Below are positions 53,514 through 62,285 of a stretch of DNA of 64,000 bases, piece by piece. The DNA is taken from the NCBI GenBank assembly GCA_036984305.1, contig BQWY01000001.1:2935501-2999500 (forward strand), written 5' to 3'. Source of the DNA: Nitrospira sp. (GTDB lineage Bacteria > Nitrospirota > Nitrospiria > Nitrospirales > Nitrospiraceae). Numbering within the stretch: position 1 is the first letter of the stretch; every line of letters starts with the position of its first letter. The position numbers were made by a program, and so were the translations under genes. The notes beneath the pieces are model-generated. The model made no database searches. It was not told where the DNA came from and worked only from the letters and a program-made list of their open reading frames with translations.

Positions 53514-54464
53514 TCATTGCTCCCGTCCCCATCGTGCACCGTCTTGGTTGGAACGCCAGGATTCGAGCCGATATCTAAGACCGTACAGGTCCACGCCGGC
53601 GATCTTATACAAATCGTGTCTGTGCGGCTGAACGTCGCCGCCAAGCCAGACACAGACGCCCATACGGCCAACGTTCACGGCATGCGCAATGCCTCTCGTC
53701 GTGCACAGCCGGCGCCAAAGCTGCCCCATCTCGGTCGACCAGTAGATATCGTCAAAAATGATCACACCGCCCGGGTTCACGTGCGGGGAGATACGATCGA
53801 ACAGAACCACGTTCTCGCGCAAGGACTTGCTGCCGTCGACATACACCAGATCCAGACTATCCGTCAGCCTCGGGAGCAGCTTGTCGAGGGCGTGATGGAA
53901 GGAATCGACCACCACCTCGGCATACGGAGCAATCGTCGCCAGATGGTAAGTGGCAAGTTTCGCTCGTGATGAGCTCCCTTCGATGGTGACGAATCGCCGG
54001 CATCGTGGGGATGAGGCCAGGTAGCAGCCGGAAATCCCGGTCGCACCGCCGAGTTCCAAGATCGTCTTGGCGCCGCTGGCTTCCGCACAGAGCATCAGGA
54101 AGGCTCCCCACACGGGTTGCACGCTGGAGATCCAGGCGACTTCGTCGAGCGTTCGACTCCCGACCGTTGCGTTCTCATCCTCCTCGGTCTCCGAGTAGAC
54201 ACCGACTCGCTCCTGGTTCCGTTTGGCCATGTCCGCCCGCAATCGCTCAACCGCCTGAACACGGCAGGCATCCGCAGTCGAGAGCGATCGTCCCAGCAGA
54301 AATTCTAAAGGTTTTTCGAGAATCGCAGGTAGCCCGGATCTCCGCATGATCCGCAACCGGCGTCGTCCAATGGCTGAAGCGACCGCAAACGCCACGGTAC
54401 CTTCCGGGGCCAATTGCGGCACGGCAGACCTAGCCATATCTTCTCTTGCCGTCACTTCTATCAT
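53514..54464 (-). CDS. Class I SAM-dependent methyltransferase (O-methyltransferase-like)
   Basis: About 316 residues. The N-terminal 110 form an accessory region. The Rossmann core has GAKTILELGGATGISGCYLA as the SAM loop, FVTIEGSSSRAKLATYHLAT with the acidic residue after strand 2, and SLDLVYVDGSKSLRENVVLF followed by GGVIIFDDIYWS. This layout resembles class-I catechol-type O-methyltransferases and the glycan or peptide methylases of similar clusters. ATG 54464 or 54437 both fit; ribosome-binding sites are weak. It is the first gene of the leftward cluster. Confidence 0.85.
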   Translation of the reverse strand: MIEVTAREDMARSAVPQLAPEGTVAFAVASAIGRRRLRIMRRSGLPAILEKPLEFLLGRSLSTADACRVQAVERLRADMAKRNQERVGVYSETEEDENATVGSRTLDEVAWISSVQPVWGAFLMLCAEASGAKTILELGGATGISGCYLASSPRCRRFVTIEGSSSRAKLATYHLATIAPYAEVVVDSFHHALDKLLPRLTDSLDLVYVDGSKSLRENVVLFDRISPHVNPGGVIIFDDIYWSTEMGQLWRRLCTTRGIAHAVNVGRMGVCVWLGGDVQPHRHDLYKIAGVDLYGLRYRLESWRSNQDGARWGREQ

Positions 54465-54620
54465 GCGGATGGTGCAGCCTCGCATGCTGCTAATTGTATC
54501 CAAACCGCCTTCTCAATGGTGCATCACGCTACTACAGTCGGATCCTGAGGACACATCCCTACGGAGGGGGGCACGAACCCCAACTATAGACCATTCTCGA
54601 CCGCAGTCCGTACCGCCATG

Positions 54621-55598
54621 TCAGAGGACGTAGCGCTTGCCGACCGCCGAGGGTACCAGGGTATTGCCGAACGCCTTGGTCATCGCGCCAACAGCCCGCC
54701 AGCCCGTGCAATGGCCGGGGGCGAGCATCTTCAATCCAAACTTCTGTAAGTCGGAGACGGTCTCCGGAATGATCGGTTCGGTCGTTCCCGAGAGATGGAA
54801 TCCACCGAATGCGCCATAGAGGGGTACGGAGGGCAGTACAGTGCGTGCCTGTGTCAGCACATTCACGATTCCGGCATGGGAGCAGGCGGAGAACACAACC
54901 TGCCCCTTGTTCTTGACATGAACAGAAAGGAATTGCTCATCGAGGATCAACGGGTCCGGTTCCCAGCTCTGCCCGTCCTCGCGTCGCCGGACGTGACTCG
55001 GAAACCCGACTTCATAGGAAGTCACCCGCGGAATCTCTCCACTGAGATAGAACGTGCCGCCCCCGAGTACTTGTGGCTCGCGGGTGTTGATGACCGTCGC
55101 CCCCGCGCCGGCCAACGCGTCTGGTTGCGGCACCGGCTCGAACTTGAGGTACTCCCCGCTCGACAGCTTCATGGCGCGCTCGGCAAACACACCCGGATGG
55201 ACGAAACAATCCACGTTCGAACCTCGATCCTTCGAGATTTCCTCGATCGCCGCCACGAGCCCGCCGGCATGGTCCCAGTGCCCATGTGACAAGACGACCG
55301 TGCCGACGGTCGAAAGGTCCACGTCGAGGATCTCTGCATTGCGCACGAAGGTGGCCCCTTCCGGACCGGCATCGAACAACAGCGTGTGCGACGAATTCCC
55401 GACGTGCGCCGTCAATAGCAGGGACAACCCATGATGCGCACAGCACGTGGCGCGCCCGGAGAGCCGTGGCAACCGACCCATCTTCGAGAGTCCGATCCAT
55501 TCGGACGCCACGCACTCCGGATTGGTGCTGAGGCTGTCCGTCACATTGTCGACGATCACCAACACGTCGAGACGATCAGCGGGGAGAAGACCGGTCAC
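54621..55598 (-). CDS. MBL-fold metallo-hydrolase (ribofuranosyl-aminobenzene-phosphate-synthase-like)
   Basis: About 325 residues. It starts with DVLVIVDNVTDSLSTNPECV and carries SHGHWDHAGG, HPGVFAERAM and VVFSACSHAGIVNVLTQA, as in the large MBL subfamily that includes methanopterin-related synthases. GTG at 55598 has GGAAGGA about 11 bases upstream; longer starts carry this ribosome site inside the frame. The true substrate is unknown; the subfamily name comes from distant archaeal homologues. One half of a diverged repeat pair lies just upstream. Confidence 0.85.
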   Translation of the reverse strand: MTGLLPADRLDVLVIVDNVTDSLSTNPECVASEWIGLSKMGRLPRLSGRATCCAHHGLSLLLTAHVGNSSHTLLFDAGPEGATFVRNAEILDVDLSTVGTVVLSHGHWDHAGGLVAAIEEISKDRGSNVDCFVHPGVFAERAMKLSSGEYLKFEPVPQPDALAGAGATVINTREPQVLGGGTFYLSGEIPRVTSYEVGFPSHVRRREDGQSWEPDPLILDEQFLSVHVKNKGQVVFSACSHAGIVNVLTQARTVLPSVPLYGAFGGFHLSGTTEPIIPETVSDLQKFGLKMLAPGHCTGWRAVGAMTKAFGNTLVPSAVGKRYVL

Positions 55599-55643
55599 GG
55601 AGTATGCGCTTCCTTCCAATACGGTTTACGCGGGACGAATCGA

Positions 55644-55679
55644 GCCGGTATCGTGCCTGTATTCAAGCTGTCCGTCAAA
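55644..55679. repeat. Copy A of a 36-base diverged repeat
   Basis: 36 bases starting GCCGGTATC and ending TGTCCGTCAAA match 29 of 36 bases with another stretch at 62286-62321. Each copy stands just upstream of a leftward gene start (55598 and 62215). Neither is part of a recognised gene. Confidence 0.6.
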
Positions 55680-55733
55680 TCCCGGCGAACTCAGACTCGT
55701 TCGTACCGCAGATCGCACGCCCGATGGGTAAAC

Positions 55734-56570
55734 TCAGCCGCTGGTGGTCCAAATGCCCACCTCGGAGCGTCCGACGATGACACTGTGATGTGCCGCCACG
55801 TCTTTGCTCAACCGGTCCCGGAGCGTCGATACATCGACCTCCTCAGGTGTGGCCACCTGTTGTTGTTCAATGGTGGGGAGAAGGGACTCAACCATGTCTC
55901 CGACCGCCATCAGCCACTCATGGGCATGGGGAGCGGTCGCGACGAACGTGGACATCCGCAGAGTCGGCGCGGGAAGTCCCGCTCGAAGAAACGTCGGGTA
56001 GACCTTGTCGAGGAAACTCCACGATTGCCCGCTCAAACGCGTCGTGTCGACGATCCAACGGCAGGCTCGATCATAGAGGGGGACGGGCGGAAACGATCGC
56101 ACGCACGAAAAGTCTGGTTCGTGAAAGACGAGGAACCCTCCGTCGACCAGATGCCGGGCGAGCCCGCGCAGCATGGTCGCGGGATCGGCCTGGAAAGGCA
56201 GGACATACCTTCCCACCACCGCGTCGAACGGGACGTCGAACGCCATCTCAGCCGGATCGCCCTGCTGGAACTGAACGTTGCGGAGACCACGGCTCTGGGC
56301 GGTGCGGGTCGCTGCCGTGACGGCGGCCGGCGCTCTGTCAATGCCGATCACCTCGCCGGTCGCCCCAACCAGATCGGCTGCCAGAAACGCGACGTCGCCT
56401 GCCCCGCTCCCCACGTCGAGCACCCGCATACCATGCATGATCCCCGCTTCTTGCAGAAACCGCCGCGTGACCGGCGCCAGGAAGGTCGCTTGCGCGCGAA
56501 GACGCTGCGACTCACGCTCGGAGTGACCGAGGACGTACGGAGGGTCCGATTGGTTCCTGGCGTTCGTCAT
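55734..56570 (-). CDS. Class I SAM-dependent methyltransferase
   Basis: About 278 residues from the ATG at 56570. The SAM motif reads MRVLDVGSGAGDVAFLAADL, followed by GEVIGIDRAPAAVTAATRTA and FQQGDPAEMAFDVPFDAVVG. This is a UbiE/methyltransferase-11-like layout. A C-terminal region of about 100 residues may bind the acceptor. No strong ribosome-binding site is visible. The acceptor is unknown; neighbours are the MBL enzyme and the membrane protein. Confidence 0.87.
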   Translation of the reverse strand: MTNARNQSDPPYVLGHSERESQRLRAQATFLAPVTRRFLQEAGIMHGMRVLDVGSGAGDVAFLAADLVGATGEVIGIDRAPAAVTAATRTAQSRGLRNVQFQQGDPAEMAFDVPFDAVVGRYVLPFQADPATMLRGLARHLVDGGFLVFHEPDFSCVRSFPPVPLYDRACRWIVDTTRLSGQSWSFLDKVYPTFLRAGLPAPTLRMSTFVATAPHAHEWLMAVGDMVESLLPTIEQQQVATPEEVDVSTLRDRLSKDVAAHHSVIVGRSEVGIWTTSG

Positions 56571-56720
56571 GCGTGAGACTTCGATTGTACGATTGGATCG
56601 ATCATACACACACATCGAGGATGGTGCCAGACGGGAAGCGTGACCGACGAGGTAGGTTCAATCAGACAGAGCAGAAGAGGGGATGGAATCCCTTTGCTTA
56701 GATCTCGGCGGAAACGAAGA

Positions 56721-56772
56721 AACGGGGACAGGCTGAGCTGACCCCGTTTTCGACACGAGTTTCAAACGTGTC
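56721..56772. repeat. GGGGACAGGCT palindromic element (RAYT/REP-like) with second hairpin
   Basis: AACGGGG (56721-56727) with CCCCGTT (56742-56748) form an inverted repeat, with an inner CAG/CTG pair. It includes GGGGACAGGCTGAG. A second hairpin follows: GACACG (56752-56757) with CGTGTC (56767-56772). It lies just downstream of the small membrane protein gene. The GGGGACAGGCT string resembles elements found next to Y1 REP-type transposases. Confidence 0.6.
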
Positions 56773-56785
56773 CGATTACTTCGGC

Positions 56786-57208
56786 CTAGTAGTACCTGGC
56801 GCGGTCTCCCGCAAAAAACGCCGTCGAGTCCCGAATGTCCAAGACGAGCGAAATCGTGTTGGTCACGATAACCCAACCGAGCCACGCCTTGAACCATCCG
56901 CTGGCGCCGGGAGGTAGATCCATCCACCGGAACGCGAGCCATGGCAGGACGAACAGCCACAGGGCGTGACCTGCACCGAGCAGTCTCACGAACCCCATGG
57001 CCTGATACACCCGGACCATGAATACGAGCCCCAGCACAATGGAGATCCACAGCACCACCGCTTCCATTCTTGGGAAGAACAGGAACCCCGCGGTGTTCGC
57101 CGCGACCAGGTTCCAGACAAACGCACGCGGCCCTGGTTTGAATCGCACCAGAGAAATGTAAAACAGGCAGTACAATGCCCGGACGAACGACACATTTGAG
57201 GACGACAT
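56786..57208 (-). CDS. Small multi-pass membrane protein
   Basis: 140 residues with about four hydrophobic helices: FVRALYCLFYISLVRF, AFVWNLVAANTAGFLFF, VVLWISIVLGLVFMVRVYQ, ALWLFVLPWLAFRW and a terminal WLGWVIVTNTISLVLD. GGAGGT lies at normal spacing before the ATG. It follows the diiron gene with a gap of about 29 bases and probably belongs to the same transcript. An overlapping frame (56658-57227) is a shadow. No family is recognised. Confidence 0.8.
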   Translation of the reverse strand: MSSSNVSFVRALYCLFYISLVRFKPGPRAFVWNLVAANTAGFLFFPRMEAVVLWISIVLGLVFMVRVYQAMGFVRLLGAGHALWLFVLPWLAFRWMDLPPGASGWFKAWLGWVIVTNTISLVLDIRDSTAFFAGDRARYY

Positions 57209-57237
57209 GGCGAGGAACCTCCTTCAATACACGCCGC

Positions 57238-58149
57238 TCAGCAAAACGCCGGCGCGATTGATTCGACGCGTGCCCTTGCCGCCGGGCTGAGGCGCTCCAG
57301 TGTCGAGAGAACCTGTTCGTGAGTCATGGCGGAGCCAAGATAGGTCCAACGATTGGCCTGCAACTGTGCTCGTTCGAACTGATCCTTCTCCCCTGCATTC
57401 AGCCCGCGCCCGGTCGCCCGCGTGAACGCCTCGAGGTCGAAACTGACCTGCTGCTTGAGGCCCGTGTCGATCAGGCCGCCGATCTCCAGGTACTCGTCAA
57501 CCACCCGGTCGATCTCGGGAGCGCTGCGCCCCTCAGCCAGCGCGACGACCATGAGCGTATCGAGCTTGGCGTGTTGCGCCTCCTCCATCCAGTGATGCTT
57601 GAGCAGGCTCTTGAACTGCGCATCGAGCTGCCGATCTTCCCGGATGCTGTCGATATAATGACGCTGCGTCATCCACTCGATGTGCAGGATCACAAGCCCG
57701 ACCGCCAGCGGATCGTGCGCCAACACGGCTTTCGCGATCTCTTCTGGCGGACCGATGACCGCGCACGCAGTCCCGAATCCGCGCGCGAATTCCTCGCGGA
57801 AGCGCTTGAACAACTGAATGTGCTTCGCCTCCTCACCGGCGAACTGCAAGAGGGCTCGCGTGCGGTAATCGTCCGGCTGAAGGTGCGGACGTGCCTGGTC
57901 CAGCACGTAGGGCAGGATAAACTCTTCGACGAGGCCGAAGATGGACAGATAGGCGTTCCCCCTGATCTGGTTCAACACCCGCTGCTCCTCCGGGGTCAGG
58001 AATGAAAGCTGTTCCACCCGCGCCAATGACTCGGGCATGAACGGTTTCGAGAAGTCGAGGCGCTTGCCTCCTCCGATCAGATCCTCGACGCGCCAATGAA
58101 TGCCCTCCGCCGTCGCAAGGGCCGATTGATAGGTATACGTTTGACTCAT
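57238..58149 (-). CDS. Ferritin-like diiron carboxylate protein
   Basis: 303 residues from the ATG at 58149 (GGAGG upstream), no signal peptide. All six ligands of a ribonucleotide-reductase-type diiron site can be placed: E75/E76 in GLVEEF, E107 and H110 in GEEAKH, E158 in HIEWMT, E190 and H193 in MEEAQH. This is the E...ExxH...E...ExxH pattern of a four-helix bundle that activates O2. Without a tyrosine radical signature, a diiron oxygenase/oxidase is more likely than a reductase. Substrate unknown; a divergent AraC regulator suggests inducible use. Confidence 0.85.
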   Translation of the reverse strand: MSQTYTYQSALATAEGIHWRVEDLIGGGKRLDFSKPFMPESLARVEQLSFLTPEEQRVLNQIRGNAYLSIFGLVEEFILPYVLDQARPHLQPDDYRTRALLQFAGEEAKHIQLFKRFREEFARGFGTACAVIGPPEEIAKAVLAHDPLAVGLVILHIEWMTQRHYIDSIREDRQLDAQFKSLLKHHWMEEAQHAKLDTLMVVALAEGRSAPEIDRVVDEYLEIGGLIDTGLKQQVSFDLEAFTRATGRGLNAGEKDQFERAQLQANRWTYLGSAMTHEQVLSTLERLSPAARARVESIAPAFC

Positions 58150-58316
58150 GACATGCCTCCTGGTGTGGGTGATTGGTTTCACGGGCGGTCTCGCCTCGTG
58201 CTGGCGAAAGTATCCGCGATATGAGCCAATGAGACTATGACTGAGACTCCGTGAGTATTGATTGGAACGCCAAAATCTGTTCGAATCAGGGCCCCACGGA
58301 ACAGTCGCGAGAACTC

Positions 58317-59315
58317 ATGGATGTCCTGTCCGATGTCTTGCGTGTGATTCGGCTGACCAGCGCCGTCTTTTTCACGGCCAGGCTTTCTTCACCCTGGTCG
58401 ATCGCCTCTCCGCCCTCAGACGACCTCGTGCGGTACTTACGGCTGCGTGCCGAGAGCATTGCGCTGTTCCACGTGTTGGTCGAGGGAGAGGGCTGGATCT
58501 CCATCGAGGGACACGCCCCGCTCAGGATGGAAGCGCACGACGTCGTCATCTTTCCGCATGGCGATCCGCACGTCATGTGCAGTCACCTCGGCGCAAAGCC
58601 TCATCCGATCGGTAGCCTGTTGCCAACCCAGCACTCAGAAGAGATCCTGCGGCTCGATCACGGCGGAGGCGGAGCCACCACGCGGTTCGTCTGCGGATAT
58701 CTTCACTGCGACCAGCGCTTCAATCCGCTGATCGGCGCATTACCGCCGATGCTGTACGTGTGCGGGCGGGATCGCGCCGGGCGAGGAGAGACGACCGAAC
58801 GCGCCGACGTCGCCTGGGTCGACGCAACCGGCTGGCTCGCCACTACGCTGGGGCATACGATCGAGGAGGCCGACGGGTTGCGCCCCGGCAGTCCCGCGAT
58901 GTTGGTGCGATTGACGGAGTTAATGTACGTGGAGGTCCTGCGGCGTCACATGGAGCAACTGCCGTCCGGCCATAGAGGTTGGCTAGCCGGCGTGAAGGAT
59001 CCGGAGGTGGGACGGGCGTTGAAACTGCTCCACGCCCGACCTGAGCATCAATGGACCGTGGAGAACTTGGCGCGCGAGGTCGGCGTGTCGCGTTCCGGAT
59101 TGGCGCAACGGTTTGCCGAGTTGACTGGGGAGGCGCCCATGCGATACTTGACCGGCTGGCGTATCCAACTGGCTAAACATCTCATCCTGCAAGCGGACCT
59201 TTCGATCGCAGAGGTGGCGGATCGTGTGGGGTACGAATCGGAGGCGGCCTTCAATCGCGCGTTCAAACGTCACGTTGGAATCCCGCCGGTCGCATGGCGC
59301 AAGAAAAGCTCCTGA
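58317..59315 (+). CDS. AraC-family regulator with N-terminal cupin
   Basis: From the ATG at 58317 the 332 residues start MDVLSDVLRVIRLTSAVFFT, typical of AraC regulators with a cupin sensing domain (VLVEGEGWISIEGHAPLRM). The C-terminal 100 residues form the two helix-turn-helix motifs (VENLAREVGVSRSGLAQRFA, IAEVADRVGYESEAAFNRAF). It is divergent from the diiron gene, 167 bases apart, so it is the likely regulator of that operon. A GTG at 58251 is an alternative start. Confidence 0.9.
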   Translation: MDVLSDVLRVIRLTSAVFFTARLSSPWSIASPPSDDLVRYLRLRAESIALFHVLVEGEGWISIEGHAPLRMEAHDVVIFPHGDPHVMCSHLGAKPHPIGSLLPTQHSEEILRLDHGGGGATTRFVCGYLHCDQRFNPLIGALPPMLYVCGRDRAGRGETTERADVAWVDATGWLATTLGHTIEEADGLRPGSPAMLVRLTELMYVEVLRRHMEQLPSGHRGWLAGVKDPEVGRALKLLHARPEHQWTVENLAREVGVSRSGLAQRFAELTGEAPMRYLTGWRIQLAKHLILQADLSIAEVADRVGYESEAAFNRAFKRHVGIPPVAWRKKSS

Positions 59316-59454
59316 GCACCTGTAATTTGAAAAGAAAACACGTGGTCGCCCAGTCAATCTTCCGACGAGCTTACAGCGAGCCAGAAAACGGAAGTCAGGG
59401 TACGGAGCTGGCTTCATCTTCTAGAATCAAGTTAGACATCACGAGGTAGGCGCG
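59316..59454. other. Intergenic region at the start of the accessory segment
   Basis: No gene seen. It carries the string GTTAGAC at 59431-59437, which recurs at 60413-60419 on the other side of the next gene. No clear inverted repeat surrounds it. Confidence 0.35.
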
Positions 59455-60405
59455 GTGCTTGCTTTCGACACGGTCTTAGATCCCAACGCGAGGCGCTTCA
59501 TCGAAATGGTCGACCAGCTCGGCATTCGCGGCTGGCGCACCCGTTATTCTTTTTACCCGAACGATAAATACAAGGCACTTATTCAGACTGATCGGAGTCG
59601 AGGAATGCAGATTTACTGGAAGGAGATCCTGGCCCGTGCCCACCTAGCCTCAGCCACCGCTATTCTAAGGAGCACGCAGTGGATAGAAGGCATGCGGGTG
59701 GCTACAACGGCAGGTAACCTTCTTTCGTTTGCGGCTTGTTTTCGAGGTCTGATCGAATCTGCTGCAGACTCGTCAAGTGCTCTCAAGTTGGTTGCGCTGT
59801 CGCTCGCACGGGACCATGGTTATGTAGTTCAAGCCTTGACAGGTCAACTAAAGTCACAGACGTTTCTCGCCCCAGAACTCGAGGAAACGTTGATCCACTA
59901 TGCCTATGCGCGGCATCTTACGAAGGCAGAGCTCCTGGCAGCTCCTCTGACCCATAAGGCGCTGAAGGTCCGGGATTACATCGACCTGTTGGTACAGGGG
60001 AAAGTAACTGACGTGGCACCTTGCTACCAGGCGCTCTGCGACTTGACCCATCCGGGCGCGACGTCGGTCTGGATGTGGCTTCGGCCAGATAATGATCACG
60101 CAATGCACATTCAGGCCGACCAAGACAATGCAATCATCCGGGACTTTTTGGCCGAATGGACCACGACGTTTTCGGAACTGCTTATGTTTGCGTTCAATCC
60201 AGCGCTAGCAACCCTACGCGTTTTGAACTACTTCCCGCTCACGTCATGGCATACGCCGGCATTGGATAAGTGGGAGATGTCAGGCATTCCACTATGGAAG
60301 AAGTGCGGCGAGCAGCTCAAAGGTGTGCGGCCCCGAACGCAGGGCCGCTTGAGCATCGTGAAGCCTACTCCTCGCAACGTGACACCGAGGAAGCAGCGCG
60401 GCTGA
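59455..60405 (+). CDS. Hypothetical protein, probably acquired
   Basis: 316 residues from a GTG, with GAGGTAGG five bases upstream. The protein is helical: FIEMVDQLGIRGWRTRYSF, YGFIES-like surface residues in AACFRGLIESAADSSSALKL, YQALCDLTHPGATSVWMWL with conserved-looking aromatic and His residues, and a basic C-terminus (PTPRNVTPRKQRG). No family is recognised. GC content and codon use are lower than in the preceding 59 kb, suggesting transfer. Flanking GTTAGAC strings are discussed as a finding. Confidence 0.7.
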   Translation: MLAFDTVLDPNARRFIEMVDQLGIRGWRTRYSFYPNDKYKALIQTDRSRGMQIYWKEILARAHLASATAILRSTQWIEGMRVATTAGNLLSFAACFRGLIESAADSSSALKLVALSLARDHGYVVQALTGQLKSQTFLAPELEETLIHYAYARHLTKAELLAAPLTHKALKVRDYIDLLVQGKVTDVAPCYQALCDLTHPGATSVWMWLRPDNDHAMHIQADQDNAIIRDFLAEWTTTFSELLMFAFNPALATLRVLNYFPLTSWHTPALDKWEMSGIPLWKKCGEQLKGVRPRTQGRLSIVKPTPRNVTPRKQRG

Positions 60406-60567
60406 GTGGGACGTTAGACCGTCGCGGATCGGAAAAATGTCATACGACCCAAGTGGCAGGAGTCTTGAAAGAAGTCCGCCAAATAGCCTTCCAGCGAGGT
60501 CAGGCAGGCGATTTGATCGACAACAATCCGGGTCAGAATGCAGATTTAGAGTGATCTACGTGGGCAG

Positions 60568-60589
60568 AAATGGGGACAGGCTACTTTTT
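60568..60589. repeat. GGGGACAGGCT element (RAYT/REP-like)
   Basis: The string AAATGGGGACAGGCTACTTT, continuing in T, matches elements known to flank Y1 REP-type transposases. No transposase is nearby. Confidence 0.6.
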
Positions 60590-60644
60590 AGGGTGGAGGG
60601 TTGTCAATGATGCAACCTTGGTAGAGGCCGTTCATCATCACATC

Positions 60645-61037
60645 TCATTGCACCGGCGCCAGCATATTGGCATCACGTGCGAGGACCCATTTACCGTATT
60701 GCTTCTTCAAGATGGAGAGTGTGTGCCCGGCCCTCGTCATGGACTGGGCCCCGCCGGGCGGGGTGACAACAACCGTCAGCTTCGTCCACATGAACGCCCA
60801 GTCGCCGATCACTTTGATCTCCTGAATATCGCTCGATCCGTCGAACTGCGGCGCATTGGGGCCGGACTGCGCGTTCGCGGTGGCGACAAACTCCGCTTTG
60901 CGCATGGCCGGCCGACCGGCCATCAGAAACACCACATCGTCCGCCATGAGTGAGACAACTGTGTCGATATCTCCCGCCTTGCTCGCCATCATCCATGTGG
61001 ACACCAATTGCCGGATTTCTTGCTCATCGTTCGACAT
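60645..61037 (-). CDS. SnoaL/SgcJ-like NTF2-fold protein
   Basis: 130 residues from the ATG at 61037 (GGAGG upstream). EIRQLVSTWMMASKAGDIDT, VSLMADDVVFLMAGRPAMRK and IGDWAFMWTKLTVVVTPPGG are typical of the SgcJ/EcaC family of NTF2-like proteins, which range from ketosteroid isomerase-like to polyketide cyclase-like enzymes or simple binding proteins. A conserved Asp or His active site cannot be assigned. It lies downstream of creA on the same strand. Confidence 0.82.
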   Translation of the reverse strand: MSNDEQEIRQLVSTWMMASKAGDIDTVVSLMADDVVFLMAGRPAMRKAEFVATANAQSGPNAPQFDGSSDIQEIKVIGDWAFMWTKLTVVVTPPGGAQSMTRAGHTLSILKKQYGKWVLARDANMLAPVQ

Positions 61038-61113
61038 GTCACTGCCTCCAGATTCTGGAACGTGTATGCAACTCTGCCCTACAGAGCAAGACCGCGCGGC
61101 ACGCTCCGGCAAC

Positions 61114-61581
61114 TTATGGGCTTGACCAGGCCTGAACCGGCACGGTCGAGATGGCATTTTGCGGCGAGCCTTCGATCACTCTATCGCTATAGGCGAGATA
61201 AATGTACGTCTGACGCTTCTTGTCGAAAAATCTGACCACCTGGAGTTTCTTGAATATCAGGGATCGACTCTCCTTGAACACCCTTTCCCCGTCTTCCAAC
61301 TCCTCGACAACCCGAATGGGACCGACCTGGCGACAAGAGATTGAAGCATCGGAGGTTTCCTCTGCCACCCCGATCATACCTTTGAAACCACCTTTTTTTG
61401 TTCGACTCAGATGACACGTGATGCCTTCGATCTTGGGATCGTCAAACGCTTCAACTACAATCTTGTGATCCGGCCCAAACATTTTGAATTCCGTATCCAC
61501 ATGCCCGATTTCCTCGGCATACGCCGCCGAGGCAATCGTTATCGTGCACAGCACCGCGTTCACGAATATAGTTGCCTTCAT
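61114..61581 (-). CDS. creA: CreA family protein
   Basis: 155 residues with a signal peptide ([20 protein letters not shown]). The features [38 protein letters not shown] and [15 protein letters not shown]-like (here [20 protein letters not shown]) identify CreA, with four cysteines probably forming disulfides. CreA is periplasmic and its function is poorly known. GGGAGAA precedes the ATG. It is followed by the SnoaL-like gene on the same strand. Confidence 0.93.
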   Translation of the reverse strand: MKATIFVNAVLCTITIASAAYAEEIGHVDTEFKMFGPDHKIVVEAFDDPKIEGITCHLSRTKKGGFKGMIGVAEETSDASISCRQVGPIRVVEELEDGERVFKESRSLIFKKLQVVRFFDKKRQTYIYLAYSDRVIEGSPQNAISTVPVQAWSSP

Positions 61582-61642
61582 CAACGTATTCTCCCGTTTG
61601 TTTAAGTCCAGCATCCTAAAAGTGATAGGTGGGATCACAGGG

Positions 61643-62215
61643 TTAGCCAGCGCCCGGCGGTGCCTCCGAACGAACTCGATAGTGCAATTCGGCAAAGCCT
61701 GTGCCGACCTGCCTGACCGTCATCAATTCCAGCGGCGGGCTGGTGAGCCGACGGGGAAAAAGCGGCTTACCCCTGCCTAAAGTGACAGAGCCCACTTGGA
61801 CGATGATCTCATCCAGCAGACCTGCGTCGTAGAACTGCCCCGCAAGATCACCGCCCCCGACGATCCAAATATTGGAAGCCCCAGCCGCAGTCCGCATCGC
61901 TGAATGAACCGGCCGAACGTCTCCTCGTACGAAGTGCACGTCGGCTCCTTGGACCGCCGGCAGGACTCGGGTGGAGAAGACCCATGTTGGTTGGCTGTAC
62001 GGCCACGCGGAACTGGTATCGGCTGCGCCGGTCAGCGCGTGACGTAGCATCCATTCGTAGGTGACAGACCCCATCGCGAGGGCGCCTACCTTCGCGATGA
62101 AAGCCGGATAGCTCGTCTCGTTCACGTCACCGAGCGGGAACAGCCATTCGAGGGAATCATCCTCTGTCGCGATGAACCCATCGAGACTCGTCGCCGTGTA
62201 GTACTGGGTCTTCAT
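61643..62215 (-). CDS. Dihydrofolate-reductase-like (RibD C-terminal-type) reductase
   Basis: 190 residues: [63 protein letters not shown] and [19 protein letters not shown] match the RibD_C/DHFR-like family found as stand-alone YwjB/YyaP-type proteins. It should use NADPH; the physiological substrate is not known. The ribosome site is weak. Copy B of the 36-base repeat lies upstream. Confidence 0.9.
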   Translation of the reverse strand: MKTQYYTATSLDGFIATEDDSLEWLFPLGDVNETSYPAFIAKVGALAMGSVTYEWMLRHALTGAADTSSAWPYSQPTWVFSTRVLPAVQGADVHFVRGDVRPVHSAMRTAAGASNIWIVGGGDLAGQFYDAGLLDEIIVQVGSVTLGRGKPLFPRRLTSPPLELMTVRQVGTGFAELHYRVRSEAPPGAG

Positions 62216-62285
62216 AATAGGCCGGGAGATCCGTCACGAAACGGTGGCGCTGCTTACCGATGGGGTTTGTGTCGAATGCAACCGC

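Noticed and set aside
56658-57227. A 189-codon leftward frame over the small membrane protein
   Set aside because: The 140-codon frame inside it, in another register, has the membrane helices and the ribosome-binding site.
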